A stretch of 64,000 nt of DNA from Sphingomonas phyllosphaerae. GTDB taxonomy: Bacteria > Pseudomonadota > Alphaproteobacteria > Sphingomonadales > Sphingomonadaceae. The position numbers and the translations under genes are program-made. The stretch is taken from positions 1,061,001-1,125,000 of the forward strand of contig JAQIJC010000001.1 of assembly GCA_036946405.1 (NCBI GenBank). The letters are read 5' to 3'. The notes beneath the pieces were generated by a model, which searched no databases, had not been told where the DNA came from, and saw nothing but the letters and a program-made list of their open reading frames with translations. Every line of letters begins with the position of its first letter. Within the stretch, counting starts at the first letter, position 1. Shown one piece after another: positions 19,889-28,280 of this stretch.

Positions 19889-21067
19889 TCACAGCACCTC
19901 GAACAGCCCGGCCGCGCCCATGCCGCCGCCGACGCACATCGTGACGACGACGTGTTTCGCGCCGCGGCGCTTGCCCTCGATCAGCGCGTGGCCGACCATC
20001 CGCGCGCCGGACATGCCATAGGGATGGCCGATCGAGATCGCGCCGCCGTTGACGTTGAGCAAGTCGTCGGGGATGCCGAGCTTGTCGCGGCAATAGAGCA
20101 CCTGCACCGCGAACGCCTCGTTCAGCTCCCACAAGCCGATGTCGTCCATCGTCAGGCCGTTGCGCTTGAGCAGCTTGGGAATCGCGAAGACCGGGCCGAT
20201 GCCCATCTCGTCGGGCGCGGTGCCGGCCACCGCCATGCCGACATAGCGGCCGAGCGGGGTCAGCCCGCGCTGCTCGGCGAGTTTTTCCTCCATCAGCACG
20301 CTGGCCGACGCACCGTCCGACAGCTGCGAGGCATTGCCGGCGGTGATGTTGAGGTCCGGCCCCAGCACCGGCTTCAGCCCGCGCAGCCCCTCCAGCGTGG
20401 TGTCGGCGCGATTGCCCTCGTCCTTGGTGAGCGTGACCTGCTCGTGCGAAACCTCCTTCGTCTCCTTGTCGACGTTCGCCTTGGTGGCGGTGACGGGGAC
20501 GATCTCGGCATCGAAGCGCCCGGCGGCCTGTGCCTCGGCGGTGCGCATCTGCGAGCGATAGCCATATTCGTCCTGCGCCTCGCGCGAGATGCCATAGCGC
20601 TTGGCGACGATCTCCGCCGTCTGGAGCATCGGCATGTAGATATCCTTATGCATCGCCAGCAGCTCGGGGTCGGGGGCGACGCGCATCTCCGGGGTCTGCA
20701 CCATGCTGATGCTCTCGACCCCGCCGCCGATCGCGATCTGCATCCCGTCATGCACGATCTGCTTGGCGGCGGTGGCGATCGCCATCAGCCCGGAGGCGCA
20801 TTGCCGGTCGAGCGACATGCCGGACACGCTTGTCGGCAACCCGGCGCGCAACAGGCTGGTGCGCGCGATGTTCGGCGATTGATGCCCCTGTTGCAGCGCG
20901 GCGCCGAGCACGACGTCGTCGACCTCCGCGCCATCGACGCCGGCACGTTCGACTGCGGCCCTGATCGCGTGGCTGGCGAGCGTCGGGGAGGGCAGGTTGT
21001 TGAACGCGCCGCGATAGGCGCGGCCGATCGGCGTGCGGGCGGTGGAGACGATAACGGCGGAGCGCAT
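19889..21067 (-). CDS. Acetyl-CoA acyltransferase (thiolase)
   Basis: A 392-residue thiolase. The acyl-accepting cysteine is Cys90 ([12 protein letters not shown]), the His motif is [16 protein letters not shown] and the second Cys is in [15 protein letters not shown], so all three catalytic elements are present. Thiolases cut 3-ketoacyl-CoA or condense acetyl-CoA; the split between degradation (FadA-like) and synthesis cannot be made here. A MaoC-type hydratase gene lies directly upstream on the same strand, so beta-oxidation or a PHA-precursor role is likely. ATG 21067 is the first codon of the conserved N-terminus; the longer frame overlaps the MaoC gene. Confidence 0.93.
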   Translation of the reverse strand: MRSAVIVSTARTPIGRAYRGAFNNLPSPTLASHAIRAAVERAGVDGAEVDDVVLGAALQQGHQSPNIARTSLLRAGLPTSVSGMSLDRQCASGLMAIATAAKQIVHDGMQIAIGGGVESISMVQTPEMRVAPDPELLAMHKDIYMPMLQTAEIVAKRYGISREAQDEYGYRSQMRTAEAQAAGRFDAEIVPVTATKANVDKETKEVSHEQVTLTKDEGNRADTTLEGLRGLKPVLGPDLNITAGNASQLSDGASASVLMEEKLAEQRGLTPLGRYVGMAVAGTAPDEMGIGPVFAIPKLLKRNGLTMDDIGLWELNEAFAVQVLYCRDKLGIPDDLLNVNGGAISIGHPYGMSGARMVGHALIEGKRRGAKHVVVTMCVGGGMGAAGLFEVL

Positions 21068-21090
21068 GGGACAGGGCCTTTCGGTGCAGC

Positions 21091-21540
21091 CTAGACGAAA
21101 ATATGAGTGATCCATTCGGCGAGCATCGCGGGCTTCTCCTGCCCGTCGATCTCGATCGTGACCTCGGAAGTCGATTGATATTGGCCGGGGCGCTTCTGCT
21201 CGAACGACAGCAGGCGTGAATGGGCGCGGATGCGCGCGCCGGACGGAACGGGGGCAAGGAAGCGGACGCGGTTGCCGCCATAATTGACGTGAATCGTCGC
21301 GCCGCTGACCGTCGGCAGGTCGGGCGTTTCGGCCATCAGCAGGGGCAGGAGCGACAAGGTGAGAAAGCCGTGCGCGATCGTGGTGCCGAACGGCGTCGCG
21401 GCAGCGCGGACGGGATCGATGTGGATGAATTGGCGATCGCCCGTGGCCTCGGCGAAGGCGTCGATCATCGCCTGCGTCACCGTGATCCACGCCGAGACGC
21501 TGGTACGTCCGATCGCGGCCTCCACTTCGTCGAGCGTCAC
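21091..21540 (-). CDS. MaoC-family (hot-dog fold) acyl-CoA hydratase
   Basis: A 149-residue protein with the R-hydratase motif: [15 protein letters not shown], then [16 protein letters not shown]. The Asp and His of this motif are the catalytic pair in (R)-specific enoyl-CoA hydratases. It starts at GTG 21540 after GGGAGAGG, and is followed 23 bases later by the thiolase gene. It may supply (R)-3-hydroxyacyl-CoA, the PHA monomer, or work in fatty-acid breakdown. Confidence 0.88.
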   Translation of the reverse strand: MTLDEVEAAIGRTSVSAWITVTQAMIDAFAEATGDRQFIHIDPVRAAATPFGTTIAHGFLTLSLLPLLMAETPDLPTVSGATIHVNYGGNRVRFLAPVPSGARIRAHSRLLSFEQKRPGQYQSTSEVTIEIDGQEKPAMLAEWITHIFV

Positions 21541-21714
21541 GGCGCCTCTCTCCCAACCTCTGGCGGTTGTGTAGGCGCATCGACAAGCCGCTCGCAAGCC
21601 GGCGCGAACCGAAAACAAGAAATTCGTGTTATATTCGGAGAACGGGCGCCGGACCCGACCTTCTAAAAACGGATCGTCCGCGCCGGTGATACGCTCCGGC
21701 GCGGACCGGCCGCC

Positions 21715-22095
21715 TCAACGGCAGCGCACCTTGCCGCGGTCGATCTCGCGACCGAGCAGCGCGCCTGCGCCACCGCCGGCCAGCGTGCCAAGCAGCCCGC
21801 CGCCGACGAGGTTGCCGAGCAACGCGCCGCCAGCGCCGCCGACCACCAGACCGGTGGTGCCGTCGTTGCGGCGGCAATAGGAGCGGCCGTCACGCCCGCG
21901 ATAGACCTGATCCTCGCGGCTCAGGCGACGCTCGCGATAGTTGCCGCGGCGATAGTCGCGCGCCGCATCCCAGTCATCGCGGTCGCCATGCCATTGATAA
22001 TCCCGGTCGCGACGCTGGGCGTCCGCCGCCGGAGCGGCGACGATCGGGGCGGAGACGGTGGCGATCGCCAGCGCCGTCAGCAGAGCCTTCTTCAT
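21715..22095 (-). CDS. Exported glycine-zipper protein
   Basis: A 126-residue protein with a signal peptide (MKKALLTALAIATVSAPIVA), a charged, Arg/Tyr-rich middle (DRDYQWHGDRDDWDAARDYR) and a C-terminal glycine zipper (VVGGAGGALLGNLVGGGL). Such 2TM/glycine-zipper domains sit in outer-membrane or periplasmic proteins. ATG 22095 is better spaced from GGAAGGAG than the ATG nine bases upstream. Alone on its strand; role unknown. Confidence 0.8.
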   Translation of the reverse strand: MKKALLTALAIATVSAPIVAAPAADAQRRDRDYQWHGDRDDWDAARDYRRGNYRERRLSREDQVYRGRDGRSYCRRNDGTTGLVVGGAGGALLGNLVGGGLLGTLAGGGAGALLGREIDRGKVRCR

Positions 22096-22147
22096 CTCGA
22101 TCATACTCCTTCCAGTGCCTGCACGAACGTTGCAGGCACGGAAGGGT

Positions 22148-23419
22148 TCATGCGGGTTGCGTTACGGCCTGTCCGGGATCGGGAACGAGCAGCTTTTCAC
22201 GCCGTGTAACGATCAGCGGGACCACAATTTGCCCCGCGACGTTCACCGCGGTGCGCCCCATGTCGAGAATGGGATCGATCGCGAGCAATAGTCCGGCACC
22301 CTCGAGCGGGAGGCCGAGTGTGGTGAGCGTGAGCGTCAGCATCACCAGCGCGCCGGTCAGCCCGGCGGTCGCCGCCGAGCCGATCACCGAGACGAGCGCG
22401 ATCAGCACGTAATCGGGGGCATGAAGCGCGATGCCGTAATATTGCGCGACGAACAGCGCCGACACCGCGGGGTAGATCGCGGCACAACCATCCATCTTGG
22501 TCGTCGCGGCGAACGGCACCGCGAAGGCGGCATAGTCGCGCGGGACGCCGGCCTTCTCGGCGACGTCCTCGGTGACCGGCAAGGTCGCGATCGACGAGCG
22601 CGAGACGAAGCCGAGCTGGATCGCCGGCCAGGCGGTTGCGAAGAAGTGGCGCGGTGACAGGCGGTTGGCAGCGAGCAGCGCGGGATAGACCCCGAACAGC
22701 ACCAGCGCGAGCCCGAGATAGACCGCGCCCGCGAAGCTGCCGAGCGCGGCGAGTGACGACCAGCCGTAGCGGACGATCGCGGTGCCGATCAGCCCGGCGG
22801 TGCCGAGCGGCGTGAGCCGGACCACCCAGCGCAGCAGCTGGCGGAAGATCGTCAGCAGCGAGGCGTTGACGGAGAGGAACGCTTCACCGGCCGCGCCGAC
22901 CTTCACCGCCGCCGCGCCGACCGCGATTGCGACGACGATCAATTGCAGGACGTTGAACGAGATGCCGGTGGTGGCGGCGCCGTCCTTGAGCTTGGTCGAT
23001 GCCTCCAGCCCGAGGACATTGCCGGGGATCAGCCCGCGCAGGAAATCGAGCCACGAACCGGTGGTGCCGGGTGCGACGGCACTGGTGGCAGCGACACCCG
23101 CGTGGGCGCCGGGCTGAAGGACGGTTCCGAGGGTCAGGCCGATCGCGACCGCGATCAGCGCGGTGATCGCGAACCACAGCAATGTCTGACCGACCAGTCG
23201 CGCGGCATTGCCGAGGTCGCGCAACGCCGCGACCGAGGCGACCAGCGCGGTGAAGACGAGCGGAACGACTAGCGCCTTGAGCAATTTGACGAAGCTCTCG
23301 CCGATGAGGCGCAGCGTTTCGGCAAGCGCACCATCGGGCGCGGTGCGCGCCACGAAGCCGAGCGCGACCCCGATCGCCATGCCGGCGAACACCTGCACCG
23401 TGAAGGAAGGTTTCTGCAT
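22148..23419 (-). CDS. Dicarboxylate/amino acid:cation symporter (DAACS family)
   Basis: A 423-residue inner-membrane protein, beginning MQKPSFTVQVFAGMAIG. The serine-rich re-entrant loop (SRSSIATLPVTEDVAEKAG) and the following MDGCAAIYPAVSALF segment match GltP/DctA. The usual NxDGT is here MDGC. It uses H+ or Na+ gradients to take up dicarboxylates or acidic amino acids. ATG 23419 chosen; the open frame upstream enters repeat-rich sequence. It has no obvious operon partner. Confidence 0.9.
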   Translation of the reverse strand: MQKPSFTVQVFAGMAIGVALGFVARTAPDGALAETLRLIGESFVKLLKALVVPLVFTALVASVAALRDLGNAARLVGQTLLWFAITALIAVAIGLTLGTVLQPGAHAGVAATSAVAPGTTGSWLDFLRGLIPGNVLGLEASTKLKDGAATTGISFNVLQLIVVAIAVGAAAVKVGAAGEAFLSVNASLLTIFRQLLRWVVRLTPLGTAGLIGTAIVRYGWSSLAALGSFAGAVYLGLALVLFGVYPALLAANRLSPRHFFATAWPAIQLGFVSRSSIATLPVTEDVAEKAGVPRDYAAFAVPFAATTKMDGCAAIYPAVSALFVAQYYGIALHAPDYVLIALVSVIGSAATAGLTGALVMLTLTLTTLGLPLEGAGLLLAIDPILDMGRTAVNVAGQIVVPLIVTRREKLLVPDPGQAVTQPA

Positions 23420-23514
23420 GTTGCCGAGGTGAGAGGGCGCTGAGGTTTGTGCCAGCAACTTTGCGTTTGTGGGTGGGGAGCGGGGCTTTTGGGGGTGGGG
23501 AGGCATCCAGACCC

Positions 23515-23606
23515 GTCATTCCCGCGAAGGCGGGAATCCAGACGCGCAGGTTAGGGCAGGGGCCGCCACGTCAGAGGTTCTGGATTCCCGCCTTCGCGGG
23601 AATGAC
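23515..23606. repeat. Palindromic repeat family C, copy 2
   Basis: Arms GTCATTCCCGCGAAGGCGGG and CCGCCTTCGCGGGAATGAC, with the shared centre ATCCAGACGCG and CAGAGGTTCTGG. It lies in the 366-base gap between the symporter and mscS genes together with repeat F2. Confidence 0.85.
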
Positions 23607-23641
23607 GGGTCTGGGTATGGCGGACGCTTACCAAACACGCC

Positions 23642-23772
23642 GTCGCCCCTGCGGAGGCAGGGGCCTATCTCTGTGTCGTCCTTTTGTAAGATCTGACACA
23701 TGGGCGGCTGCCGTGTGACAGATGTTTCTGACGCACGCGACAGACATGGGTCCCTGCCTGCGCAGGGGCGAC
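23642..23772. repeat. Palindromic repeat family F, copy 2
   Basis: Outer arms GTCGCCCCTGCGGAGGCAGG and CCTGCCTGCGCAGGGGCGAC, inner hairpin built on TCTGACACATG and GTGTGACAGA. Same organisation as F1 at 18861-18991. Confidence 0.75.
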
Positions 23773-23785
23773 GGCGATTGTGGGC

Positions 23786-24952
23786 TCAGTCCTTCGCTGA
23801 CTGAACCGGCTCCGCGTATGGCATCACCAGCGTCCCGTCCGGTGCGGCGGTGTAGGTGGTCTGGGTCGGGTAGGGGATCGTGATCCCCTCCTGCGCGAAG
23901 CGGCGGATGATCGCGACCAGCAGGCGGTTGCGGACATTGTGCGCGGTCGCCCAGTCGTCGCCGGGCGTGTCGACCTGCAACGCGAAGTCGAGGCTCGACG
24001 CACCGAACGACTCGAAGCCGGCGCGCGCGACCTTGGCGCCTTCCGCCTCGACCAGCTCGGTGAGGATCGCGGGGATACGCTCCAGCGTCCCGGGCGGCGT
24101 CTCATAGGCGACGCCGATCGTGTACGACACGCGGACGTGATCGCGCTGCGACGTGTTCTGGATCTCCTTGTCGAGCAGATTGCGGTTGGAGATGATCCGT
24201 AGCTCGCCGGTGAAGGCGCGTATCCGGGTCGATTTGAGGCCGATCGCCTCGATCACGCCGCTGGTGGTGCCGTAGCTGACCTTGTCGCCGCGGCGGAACG
24301 GGCGGTCGAAGATGATCGCCAGCGCGGCGAACAGGTCGGCGAAAATGCCCTGCGCGGCCAGACCGATCGCGATGCCGCCGACCCCGAGCCCCGCGACGAG
24401 GCCGGTTACGTTGACGCCGAGATTGCTGAGCACGACGACCAGCGCGATCGCGAACACCGCGAAGCTGACCAACAGGCGGATCAGCCCCATCGCGCTCATC
24501 AGCGCCTCGCCCGAATAATGTTCGTCGCGGGTGCGGTGCTCGATCGCGCCGAGGATCAGCTCGCGCGCCCAGATCGCGGCCTGAAAAACCGCGGCGACGG
24601 TGAACAGGAAGGTGATCGTCTTGTCGACGTCGGCCGGAGTGGCGGCATAGCCGTCGACCAGCTTGGCGGAGAGCATGATGATAAAGAAGGCGTTGGTGCG
24701 CTCGATCGCGCGGCCGAGCACCGCGGCCCAGCCCTTGCCCGACGCGCTGCGATGCGCCAGCCGTGGCCCGAACGCGCGGACCCAGAACAGCAGCAGCGCG
24801 ATCGCGACGCCGATGCCGACCGCGATCAGGATTTGCAGCCAATGCTGCTGCAACCAGATCAGGCTGGAGTGGAGCAGCGCGCCGGCCTGCTGACCGACGC
24901 GATCGGTGTCGAACGCCGCCTTCTGCGCGGCGGCGGCATTGGTATTGCTCAT
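23786..24952 (-). CDS. MscS-family mechanosensitive channel
   Basis: A 388-residue inner-membrane protein with about five hydrophobic segments, then the pore-lining helix (GLVAGLGVGGIAIGLAAQGI) rich in Gly/Ala as in MscS TM3, and the beta domain start (FRRGDKVSYGTTSGVIEAIG). Such channels release solutes on hypo-osmotic shock. It starts one base after the stop of the topoisomerase IB gene on the same strand, so the two are probably co-transcribed. Confidence 0.9.
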   Translation of the reverse strand: MSNTNAAAAQKAAFDTDRVGQQAGALLHSSLIWLQQHWLQILIAVGIGVAIALLLFWVRAFGPRLAHRSASGKGWAAVLGRAIERTNAFFIIMLSAKLVDGYAATPADVDKTITFLFTVAAVFQAAIWARELILGAIEHRTRDEHYSGEALMSAMGLIRLLVSFAVFAIALVVVLSNLGVNVTGLVAGLGVGGIAIGLAAQGIFADLFAALAIIFDRPFRRGDKVSYGTTSGVIEAIGLKSTRIRAFTGELRIISNRNLLDKEIQNTSQRDHVRVSYTIGVAYETPPGTLERIPAILTELVEAEGAKVARAGFESFGASSLDFALQVDTPGDDWATAHNVRNRLLVAIIRRFAQEGITIPYPTQTTYTAAPDGTLVMPYAEPVQSAKD

Positions 24953-24953
24953 G

Positions 24954-25967
24954 TCAGGCGGCTTTCAGCTCACAGGCACCGCAGGCTTCGAGGAAGGCGA
25001 TCAGCCCGCGCTCGGTACGCGTGAGATAGTGCGTCGATCGCGGCAGCCGCAGCGTCTGGCGGAACGCGGCCTGCGCGGCCTTGTCCTTGCCGAGTTCGAT
25101 CAACGCCGGGTGGACGTAGGATTTGCGCGCGATGGCGGGGGTATTGCCGAGATGCGCGACGACCGGTTCGAGCATCGCCTTGAGCCCGATCGGCGCCTCC
25201 GCCTCGATCAGCGTCTCGAACGCGACGACGCTCGCGCCCCAGGTGCGGAAATGCTTGGCGGTGAAATCGTCGCCCATCGAGGCGCGGAGATAGGCGTTGA
25301 CGTCGGACGAGGTGACCGCGTGCGGCTCGCCGTCGTCACCGACATACTGGAACAGCTTCTGGCCGGGCAGGTCCTGGCATTTCTTGACGAAGCGCGCGAG
25401 GCTGCCGTCGGTGATCTTGAGCTTGCGGATCTTGCCCGATTTTGCCTTGTATTCCAGCTTGAGCGTGCTGCCGCTGATCTGCGCATGGCGATCGCGCAGG
25501 GTGGTCAGCCCGAAGCTCTTGTTCGTCTTGGCATAGGTCTCGTTGCCGATGCGCAGCGCGGCGACGTCGAGCAGCTTGACCACCGCGGCGACGGTGCGTT
25601 CCTTGGTATGGCGGCGGCGTTCGAGGTCGGCCTCGACACGCGCGCGCAGCTTGGTCAGCGCGCGGCCGAACGGCGCGCAGAGATCGTATTTCGCCGCCTC
25701 CTGCTGCGCGCGGAAGCCGAGGTGATAGCGATATTGCTTGCGGCCCTTTTCGTCCCAGCCGACCGCCTGGATATGGCCGTCGCCATCGGGGCAGAACCAC
25801 GCATCGGTATAGGCCGGGGGCAGGCCGATCGCGTTCAGCCGGTCGATTTCGTCGCGATCGGTGATCCGCTTGCCGCTCGCATCGTAATAGGCCCAGGCAT
25901 CGTGGCGCGTGCGCTTGCGCGTGATACCGGGCGTATCATCCTCAAAGAAAACGATATTGCCTGCCAC
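24954..25967 (-). CDS. DNA topoisomerase IB (poxvirus-type)
   Basis: A 337-residue enzyme. The catalytic tyrosine is Tyr284 (ARKSYVHPALI); conserved Arg139 (ALRIGNETYAKTN) and Arg241 (AKHFRTWGASV) are present. Type IB enzymes relax DNA supercoils through a 3'-phosphotyrosine link without ATP. The GTG start at 25967 has GGAAGG five bases upstream; the longer open frame runs into the divergent PfpI gene and was rejected. It precedes mscS. Confidence 0.9.
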   Translation of the reverse strand: MAGNIVFFEDDTPGITRKRTRHDAWAYYDASGKRITDRDEIDRLNAIGLPPAYTDAWFCPDGDGHIQAVGWDEKGRKQYRYHLGFRAQQEAAKYDLCAPFGRALTKLRARVEADLERRRHTKERTVAAVVKLLDVAALRIGNETYAKTNKSFGLTTLRDRHAQISGSTLKLEYKAKSGKIRKLKITDGSLARFVKKCQDLPGQKLFQYVGDDGEPHAVTSSDVNAYLRASMGDDFTAKHFRTWGASVVAFETLIEAEAPIGLKAMLEPVVAHLGNTPAIARKSYVHPALIELGKDKAAQAAFRQTLRLPRSTHYLTRTERGLIAFLEACGACELKAA

Positions 25968-26093
25968 CTGTGCCCTTCCGCGGTGCTGTGACCCGGCCTT
26001 CGAAATGCGCAAGGCCGGCGCATCGTTCCCGGAACGGGCGCGCGGCGCGGGGGGTTGGGGCGCGGGACTATCCGTGTCCAGCAGGAGAATGAC

Positions 26094-26645
26094 ATGGCCG
26101 ATTTGTCGCAAGCCCGCGTGCTGATGATCGCCGCCGACGGCTTCGAAACCGTGGAATTGTTCGAACCGCGCAAGGCGCTGGAGCAAGCCGGGGCGACGGT
26201 GAAGCTCGCCTCGATCAAGCGCGATCCGATCCAGGGAATGAAGGGCGACATCAACAAGGCGGAAACCGCCACCCCCGACCTGACGTTGGAAGAGGTCGAG
26301 GTCGACGATTACGACGCGCTGGTGCTGCCGGGCGGGGTCGCCAATCCCGACAAGCTGCGCGTCGAGGATCTGGCGGTCGAGATCGTCCAGCAATTCATGG
26401 ACGAGGACAAGATCGTCGCCGCGATCTGCCACGCGCCGTGGCTGCTCGCCGAGGCCGACGTGATCGACGGGCGGCGCGTGACCGGGTTCGTCTCGATCCG
26501 CACCGATCTGGCGAACGCCGGCGCCGAGGTGGAGGATGAGGAAGTGGTGATCGACGACAATTTGATCACCAGCCGCAAGCCCGACGATATTCCGGCGTTC
26601 AACAAGGCGATCATCGACGCGCTGACCGAGGAACTGGCGGACTGA
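26094..26645 (+). CDS. DJ-1/PfpI family protein
   Basis: A 183-residue protein with the class I glutamine-amidotransferase-like fold: ARVLMIAADGFETVELFEP at the start, ALVLPGGVANPD near residue 80 and the nucleophile elbow AAICHAPWLLAEA, whose Cys is followed by His. Family members act as glyoxalases/deglycases or chaperones under stress; the exact activity is uncertain. ATG 26094 follows CAGGAGAATGAC. Confidence 0.9.
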   Translation: MADLSQARVLMIAADGFETVELFEPRKALEQAGATVKLASIKRDPIQGMKGDINKAETATPDLTLEEVEVDDYDALVLPGGVANPDKLRVEDLAVEIVQQFMDEDKIVAAICHAPWLLAEADVIDGRRVTGFVSIRTDLANAGAEVEDEEVVIDDNLITSRKPDDIPAFNKAIIDALTEELAD

Positions 26646-26755
26646 TCGACTGTGTGCCGCGCCGGCGCGGACCCGCCGGCGCGCCGTAGAGGATATCCAA
26701 AGATGGCTACCGCCGCGTTTACCATCGGCTTACCATTGCCGCGGTATCAAGCGGC

Positions 26756-27055
26756 ATGTTCGACGACACCCTGCTCCACTCGCCCTTCGCGCGCAGCCAT
26801 GGCGTGCTCGATACGATGCTGGCCGCGGTCACGCGGCTCGGGCGGCGACGTGCCGAACGCGTCACCGCCGCGGGGGGACAGGCGCCGTGCGCGTGGATGG
26901 CACCGCCGCCCGAGCGCGCGCTGCCGCGCGACCTGAACCTCAAGCTCAGCGCGTTCGACCCGGGTGCGCTGCGCCGGAGCACGCCGGTGTCGGCGGCGGC
27001 ATTCGTCGATCCACTCCTCCTCGAACGGACGCTGCACCGCATTCCGGCACGCTGA
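26756..27055 (+). CDS. Hypothetical protein, overlapping the opposite gene's 3' end
   Basis: A 99-residue frame with strong G/C third-position bias throughout, typical of real genes in this window. Product begins MFDDTLLHSPFARSHGVLD. No family is recognised and no clear ribosome binding site is seen. Its last 110 bases overlap the 3' end of the minus-strand gene at 26946-27353, so one of the two ends may be wrong or both are real and convergent. Confidence 0.5.
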   Translation: MFDDTLLHSPFARSHGVLDTMLAAVTRLGRRRAERVTAAGGQAPCAWMAPPPERALPRDLNLKLSAFDPGALRRSTPVSAAAFVDPLLLERTLHRIPAR

Positions 27056-27353
27056 GGTCGGACGCGACCGTCACGCCCTCCAGCCGCAGCATGACGCGAT
27101 CGCCATAAGGCTCGCGGGCGGCGACATGGAGGTCGGCGACGATCTGGCCGGGAAGGACCGGATCGAAACTGGCCAGCCGGGAAAGCCAGCCGTCGAGCGC
27201 ATCGTTCGCCAAGGCGCTGACGACCAGTTGGTGGCGCGCGCCCGAGAAGGTGGCGCTGTGCCACGCGACCGCACACCGATGTTCGATTGCCAGCAACACG
27301 CCGGCACGCGCCGCATCGCGCGCCACCGCGCGTTCGAACCGCGTACCCGTCAC
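26946..27353 (-). CDS. Hypothetical protein, second gene of a LexA-boxed pair
   Basis: A 135-residue frame beginning VTGTRFERAVARDAARAG, with regular strands and helices (HQLVVSALANDALDGWL, GDRVMLRLEGVTVASD). Its GTG overlaps the stop of the upstream small gene in a GTGA arrangement, the sign of translational coupling. The last ~30 codons lose the normal third-position G/C bias and look non-coding, so the true end may be earlier or altered by a frameshift. No family recognised. Confidence 0.55.
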   Translation of the reverse strand: MTGTRFERAVARDAARAGVLLAIEHRCAVAWHSATFSGARHQLVVSALANDALDGWLSRLASFDPVLPGQIVADLHVAAREPYGDRVMLRLEGVTVASDLSVPECGAASVRGGVDRRMPPPTPACSGAAHPGRTR

Positions 27354-27526
27354 GACGCGCGCGCCGCGAGGATCGCCTCTACCCGCGCACACAGCGCCGG
27401 CCCGGGCACGCGCCCGCGGCGCAGATCGCGGACCAGCCGCGGATCGTTGACCGCGCGCCGCCCGAAGGTGGTTTCGGCGACGCCGGTCCGCCGCAAATAG
27501 ATGTCGATATCGTTCAACAGGCACAT
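27350..27526 (-). CDS. Small helix-turn-helix-like protein (58 residues)
   Basis: ATG 27526 to TGA 27350. The product starts MCLLNDIDIYLRRTGVAETT and continues FGRRAVNDPRLVRDLRRGR, ending in a helix. The 'TxFGRxAVxDPxLVxDLRRGR' pattern recalls a small conserved alphaproteobacterial protein with an XRE-like helix-turn-helix look; I know no function. A LexA box lies 21 bases upstream, and the next gene is coupled to it. Confidence 0.65.
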   Translation of the reverse strand: MCLLNDIDIYLRRTGVAETTFGRRAVNDPRLVRDLRRGRVPGPALCARVEAILAARAS

Positions 27527-27547
27527 GGACTCTCACTCCGACTCTGC

Positions 27548-27562
27548 GTTCTGCATATGTTC
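27548..27562. promoter_or_regulatory. LexA (SOS) box between the small gene and the S24 gene
   Basis: GTTC-TGCATAT-GTTC, a perfect match to the alphaproteobacterial LexA consensus GTTC-N7-GTTC. It is 21 bases before the minus-strand start and 48 bases before the plus-strand start, so it could control both directions. Confidence 0.75.
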
Positions 27563-27610
27563 CACTTTGTTCTTCTTGTCGAGGAAAAATCCTCTGTGTA
27601 GGGTTGCGTG

Positions 27611-28228
27611 ATGAACGACACCCCACAACAGGCACTTGCGGCCGCCGCGCGCACGCGTGGGGTGGCGCTGTCGGCGCTGTCGCGGATGCTGGGGCGCAAC
27701 CAGGCGTATCTGGGGCAGTTCGTAAATCGCGGCTCGCCGCGGGTGCTGCCCGAGCGCGAGCGGCGGATGCTCGCCGATTTCCTCGCGATCGACGAGGCGG
27801 TGCTCGGTGCGCCGCCGCCGGTGAACGAGGACGTGGGCGTCCCTTGGCTGGCGGTGCAGGCGGCGGCGGGGGCGGGGCAGTTGGCCGACGAGCGAACGCT
27901 CCGCCACGAGCGACTGCCGCGCGCGGTGCTGCGCGGCGCGGGGGTGACGCCGGAGGCGGCGTCGGTGATCGCGGTCAGCGGTGATTCGATGGCGCCGACG
28001 CTCAAGGATGGTGACCGGCTGCTGGTCGACCGCGCGACGCGGCGGATCGCGGGGCGGGGCGGCATCTATGTCGTGCGGCGCGGCGAGGCGGTGGTGGTCA
28101 AGCGGCTGGTGCCGCACGGCGAAACGGTCGAGATCCGCAGCGACAATCCGTTGTGGCCGGTCGAGCGCGTGCCGCTCGCCGAGATCGAGGTGATCGGGCG
28201 CGCGACGTTGCTGCTGCGGCGGCTGTAG
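27611..28228 (+). CDS. S24-family (LexA/CI-like) transcriptional regulator
   Basis: A 205-residue protein. The N-terminal DNA-binding part is seen in ALSALSRMLGRNQAYLGQFV. The C-terminal S24 peptidase has the catalytic Ser in IAVSGDSMAPTLKDGDRLLV and Lys in EAVVVKRLVPHGE. An Ala-Gly pair in the linker (VQAAAGAGQ) could be the self-cleavage site. Proteins of this form are repressors inactivated by RecA-stimulated self-cleavage. ATG 27611 is preferred over the GTG just before it. It diverges from the small gene across a LexA box. Confidence 0.9.
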   Translation: MNDTPQQALAAAARTRGVALSALSRMLGRNQAYLGQFVNRGSPRVLPERERRMLADFLAIDEAVLGAPPPVNEDVGVPWLAVQAAAGAGQLADERTLRHERLPRAVLRGAGVTPEAASVIAVSGDSMAPTLKDGDRLLVDRATRRIAGRGGIYVVRRGEAVVVKRLVPHGETVEIRSDNPLWPVERVPLAEIEVIGRATLLLRRL

Positions 28229-28280
28229 CGGCGCGCGCGCGGGCTCGTTACACTCGCCCGAGAACAAGGAGAGGTAGCGC

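Noticed and set aside
23515..23772. Cluster of palindromes as a CRISPR array
   Set aside because: There are only two different units with no regular spacing or unique spacers, and no cas genes.
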